Of a DNA stretch of 14,546 nucleotides, positions 13,029 through 14,546 are shown in pieces. This DNA is from Bacteroidota bacterium. Lineage in GTDB: Bacteria; Bacteroidota; Bacteroidia; Chitinophagales; Chitinophagaceae. Location: positions 1 through 14,546 of the forward strand of contig JAJXYG010000002.1 of the NCBI GenBank assembly GCA_021780705.1. Reading direction: 5' to 3'. The position numbers were made by a program, and so were the translations under genes. The notes under the pieces were generated by a model. It did not search any database. It was given only the letters and a program-made list of their open reading frames with translations, and had not been told where the DNA came from. The stretch's first letter is position 1. Every line of letters starts with the position of its first letter.

Positions 13029-14546
13029 TTAATTCACGGTAGACCCCGGAGAAATTCCCTCCTGCGGGCTGACAAAATGCAATTTCCCGTCCCCGTCCTC
13101 AGCCATCAGGATCATCCCGTTGCTTTCTATTCCTTTCATCTTCCGGGGAGCAAGATTGGCTACCACCACCACCTGCCTGCCGGTGAGGTCTTCGGGCTGA
13201 AAGTGCTGGGCAATCCCCGAAAGGATGGTTCTCTTTTCAAAACCCAGGTCGATTTCAAGCTTGAGCAGCTTGTCTGCCTTCGGCACTTTCTCGGCAGCAA
13301 GGATCACCCCGGTTCTCAGGTCTATCTTTGCAAAATCGTCAAAGTTGATTGCGGGCTTCAGGGAAACAGCCTCCTTTTTTTCAGTATTTGTATCCACCGT
13401 GGCATTTTGATTTTTTTCCGAAGCATCTTCGGTCTCCTGGGCCGCAATCGATCCCGCCTTGAGCTTTTCGACCTGAAGGCGAATCTCCTCGTCCTCAATT
13501 TTTCTGAACAGGAGTTCCGGGGCTCTCAGGCTGTAGCCCACGCTCAATAATTTAATCTTTCCGCCGTGTTCCCAATCCAGAATCTTGTCAGTCACCTTCA
13601 TGAGGTGCAGCATTTTTTTCGCGGTAAAGGGCAGGAAGGGATTGATAAAAATGGCCAGGTTGGCACACAATTGCAGACACAGGTGGATGCAATTGTCAAT
13701 TTGTTTTTGCGCTTCGTCAGTGGGCTGCCCCTGGCTGTCGGTGATCCTGGCTACCGCCCAGGGCTCCTTTTCCTGCATGAACTTATTGCCTTTTCGCGCC
13801 AGATCTATTACCTCAAACAGGGCGTCCCGGAACTTGAATTCCTCCAGCAACCCCTCGATTCTTGCCTTAGAGGCACCGATTTCCGAAATAAGCCCCCGGT
13901 CCTTGTCATCCAGGATGTCCTCGTGCAACCGGGGAACCTTGCCCTTGCACAATTTGTGCATCAGTACAAAGGTCCGGTTGACAAAATTTCCGAATATGGA
14001 TACCAGCTCACTGTTATTTCGGTCCTGGAAATCTTTCCAGGTAAAATCATTGTCTTTGGTCTCCGGAGCATTGGCGCAGAGTACATAGCGCATGACATCC
14101 TGCTGCCCCGGAAAATCCTTCAGGTATTCATCGACCCACACCGCCCAGTTCCGGCTGGTGGAGACCTTTTGCCCTTCAATGTTCAGGAACTCGTTGGCAG
14201 GTACATTTTCCGGCAATACAAAATCTCCGTGTGCCTTCAGCATCGAGGGGAAAATGATACAGTGAAATACAATATTGTCCTTGCCGATGAAATGCACCAG
14301 CTTGGTATCCTTCTGGTACCAGTATTCCTGCCAGTTTTCCAATAATTCCTTGGTGGCAGAAATATAACCGATAGGGGCATCAAACCATACGTACAATACC
14401 TTCCCCTGGGCATCTGCCAAAGGAACCTTCACCCCCCAGCTGCTGTCCCGGGTCATGGCCCTGGGCTGCAGGCCCTTGTCAAGCCAGCTTTTACACTGGC
14501 CATACACATTGGCCTTCCATTCTTTGTGGTCTTCCAGGATCCACTG
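13029..14546 (-). CDS. metG: methionyl-tRNA synthetase, C-terminal 505 residues (5' end outside window)
   Basis: MetG charges tRNA(Met) with methionine. The reading frame is open to the right edge of the window, so the first part, including the HIGH motif and most of the zinc knuckle region, is not visible. The fragment begins [18 protein letters not shown], then [16 protein letters not shown] (52-67), [10 protein letters not shown] (86-95) and the second signature [13 protein letters not shown], where KVSTS (127-131) stands for KMSKS as is usual in this subgroup. The anticodon-binding helical domain covers about 150-355. A charged linker (about 368-398) leads to a C-terminal tRNA-binding OB domain (400-505) with [22 protein letters not shown] and [15 protein letters not shown]. 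That domain gives dimerisation and extra tRNA affinity. A GTG at 14507 is an internal valine codon, not the start. Confidence 0.96.
   Translation of the reverse strand, partial: QWILEDHKEWKANVYGQCKSWLDKGLQPRAMTRDSSWGVKVPLADAQGKVLYVWFDAPIGYISATKELLENWQEYWYQKDTKLVHFIGKDNIVFHCIIFPSMLKAHGDFVLPENVPANEFLNIEGQKVSTSRNWAVWVDEYLKDFPGQQDVMRYVLCANAPETKDNDFTWKDFQDRNNSELVSIFGNFVNRTFVLMHKLCKGKVPRLHEDILDDKDRGLISEIGASKARIEGLLEEFKFRDALFEVIDLARKGNKFMQEKEPWAVARITDSQGQPTDEAQKQIDNCIHLCLQLCANLAIFINPFLPFTAKKMLHLMKVTDKILDWEHGGKIKLLSVGYSLRAPELLFRKIEDEEIRLQVEKLKAGSIAAQETEDASEKNQNATVDTNTEKKEAVSLKPAINFDDFAKIDLRTGVILAAEKVPKADKLLKLEIDLGFEKRTILSGIAQHFQPEDLTGRQVVVVANLAPRKMKGIESNGMILMAEDGDGKLHFVSPQEGISPGSTVN

Noticed and set aside
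13566..14345. 259-codon plus-strand open frame antisense to metG
   Set aside because: It lies wholly opposite conserved MetRS coding sequence; long antisense frames arise here from codon bias.
1..14546. Search for mobile elements, CRISPR, tRNA, phage or toxin-antitoxin genes
   Set aside because: No transposase, integrase, regular spaced repeats, cloverleaf or small paired genes were seen; genes are tightly packed and gaps are short.

Overview
The window looks like ordinary chromosome of a Bacteroidota bacterium, most likely from the Chitinophagia/Saprospiria side of the phylum. Evidence for this: a DUF6427-type membrane protein; a DsbD split into a separate N-terminal-domain gene and a membrane/thioredoxin gene; a methionyl-tRNA synthetase with the KVSTS signature and a C-terminal tRNA-binding domain; a FadN-type beta-oxidation enzyme; a free-standing small PurQ; almost no Shine-Dalgarno sequences; A/T-rich leaders; and matches to the Bacteroidota promoter pattern TTTG-N19-TAnnTTTG. 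The class placement is inference. No insertion sequence, phage gene, integrase, CRISPR array, tRNA or rRNA was seen, and no gene-free stretch exceeds about 110 bases.

Layout. 1-34: probable last codons of an upstream plus-strand gene. 60-656 (+): a cyclophilin-type peptidyl-prolyl isomerase with a lipoprotein-like signal, convergent with the minus-strand block 673-6157. In transcription order (right to left) that block holds a secreted 500-residue protein of unknown function with a tyrosine-rich insertion, a DUF6427 membrane protein, purQ, the DsbD N-terminal-domain protein and DsbD itself. 6255-7190 (+): a TIGR01777-family NAD(P)-binding epimerase-like protein, divergent from the 500-residue protein and convergent with the next block. 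7211-14546 is entirely minus strand: metG (5' part outside the window), an NAD(P)-dependent beta-hydroxyacid dehydrogenase, a FadN-like 3-hydroxyacyl-CoA dehydrogenase/enoyl-CoA hydratase, a metzincin-type metalloprotease, and an ABC-2 transporter ATPase and permease.

How the genes work together. The two Dsb genes together would carry reducing power from the cytoplasm to periplasmic thiols. The cyclophilin lipoprotein and the unknown secreted protein also belong to the envelope. PurQ supplies glutamine-derived ammonia to FGAM synthetase; the other subunits are not in the window. The FadN-like enzyme performs two successive beta-oxidation steps, but the usual thiolase and acyl-CoA dehydrogenase partners are absent. 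Its stop codon lies 4 bases from the start of a metalloprotease that carries a perfect HExxHxxGxxH site but no signal peptide, and two ABC exporter genes follow. This fadN-metzincin-ABC arrangement is the least expected part of the window. The metzincin, the tyrosine-rich secreted protein and a few intergenic inverted repeats are the main items worth a second look. Nothing here is clearly a new defence, mobile or biosynthetic system.
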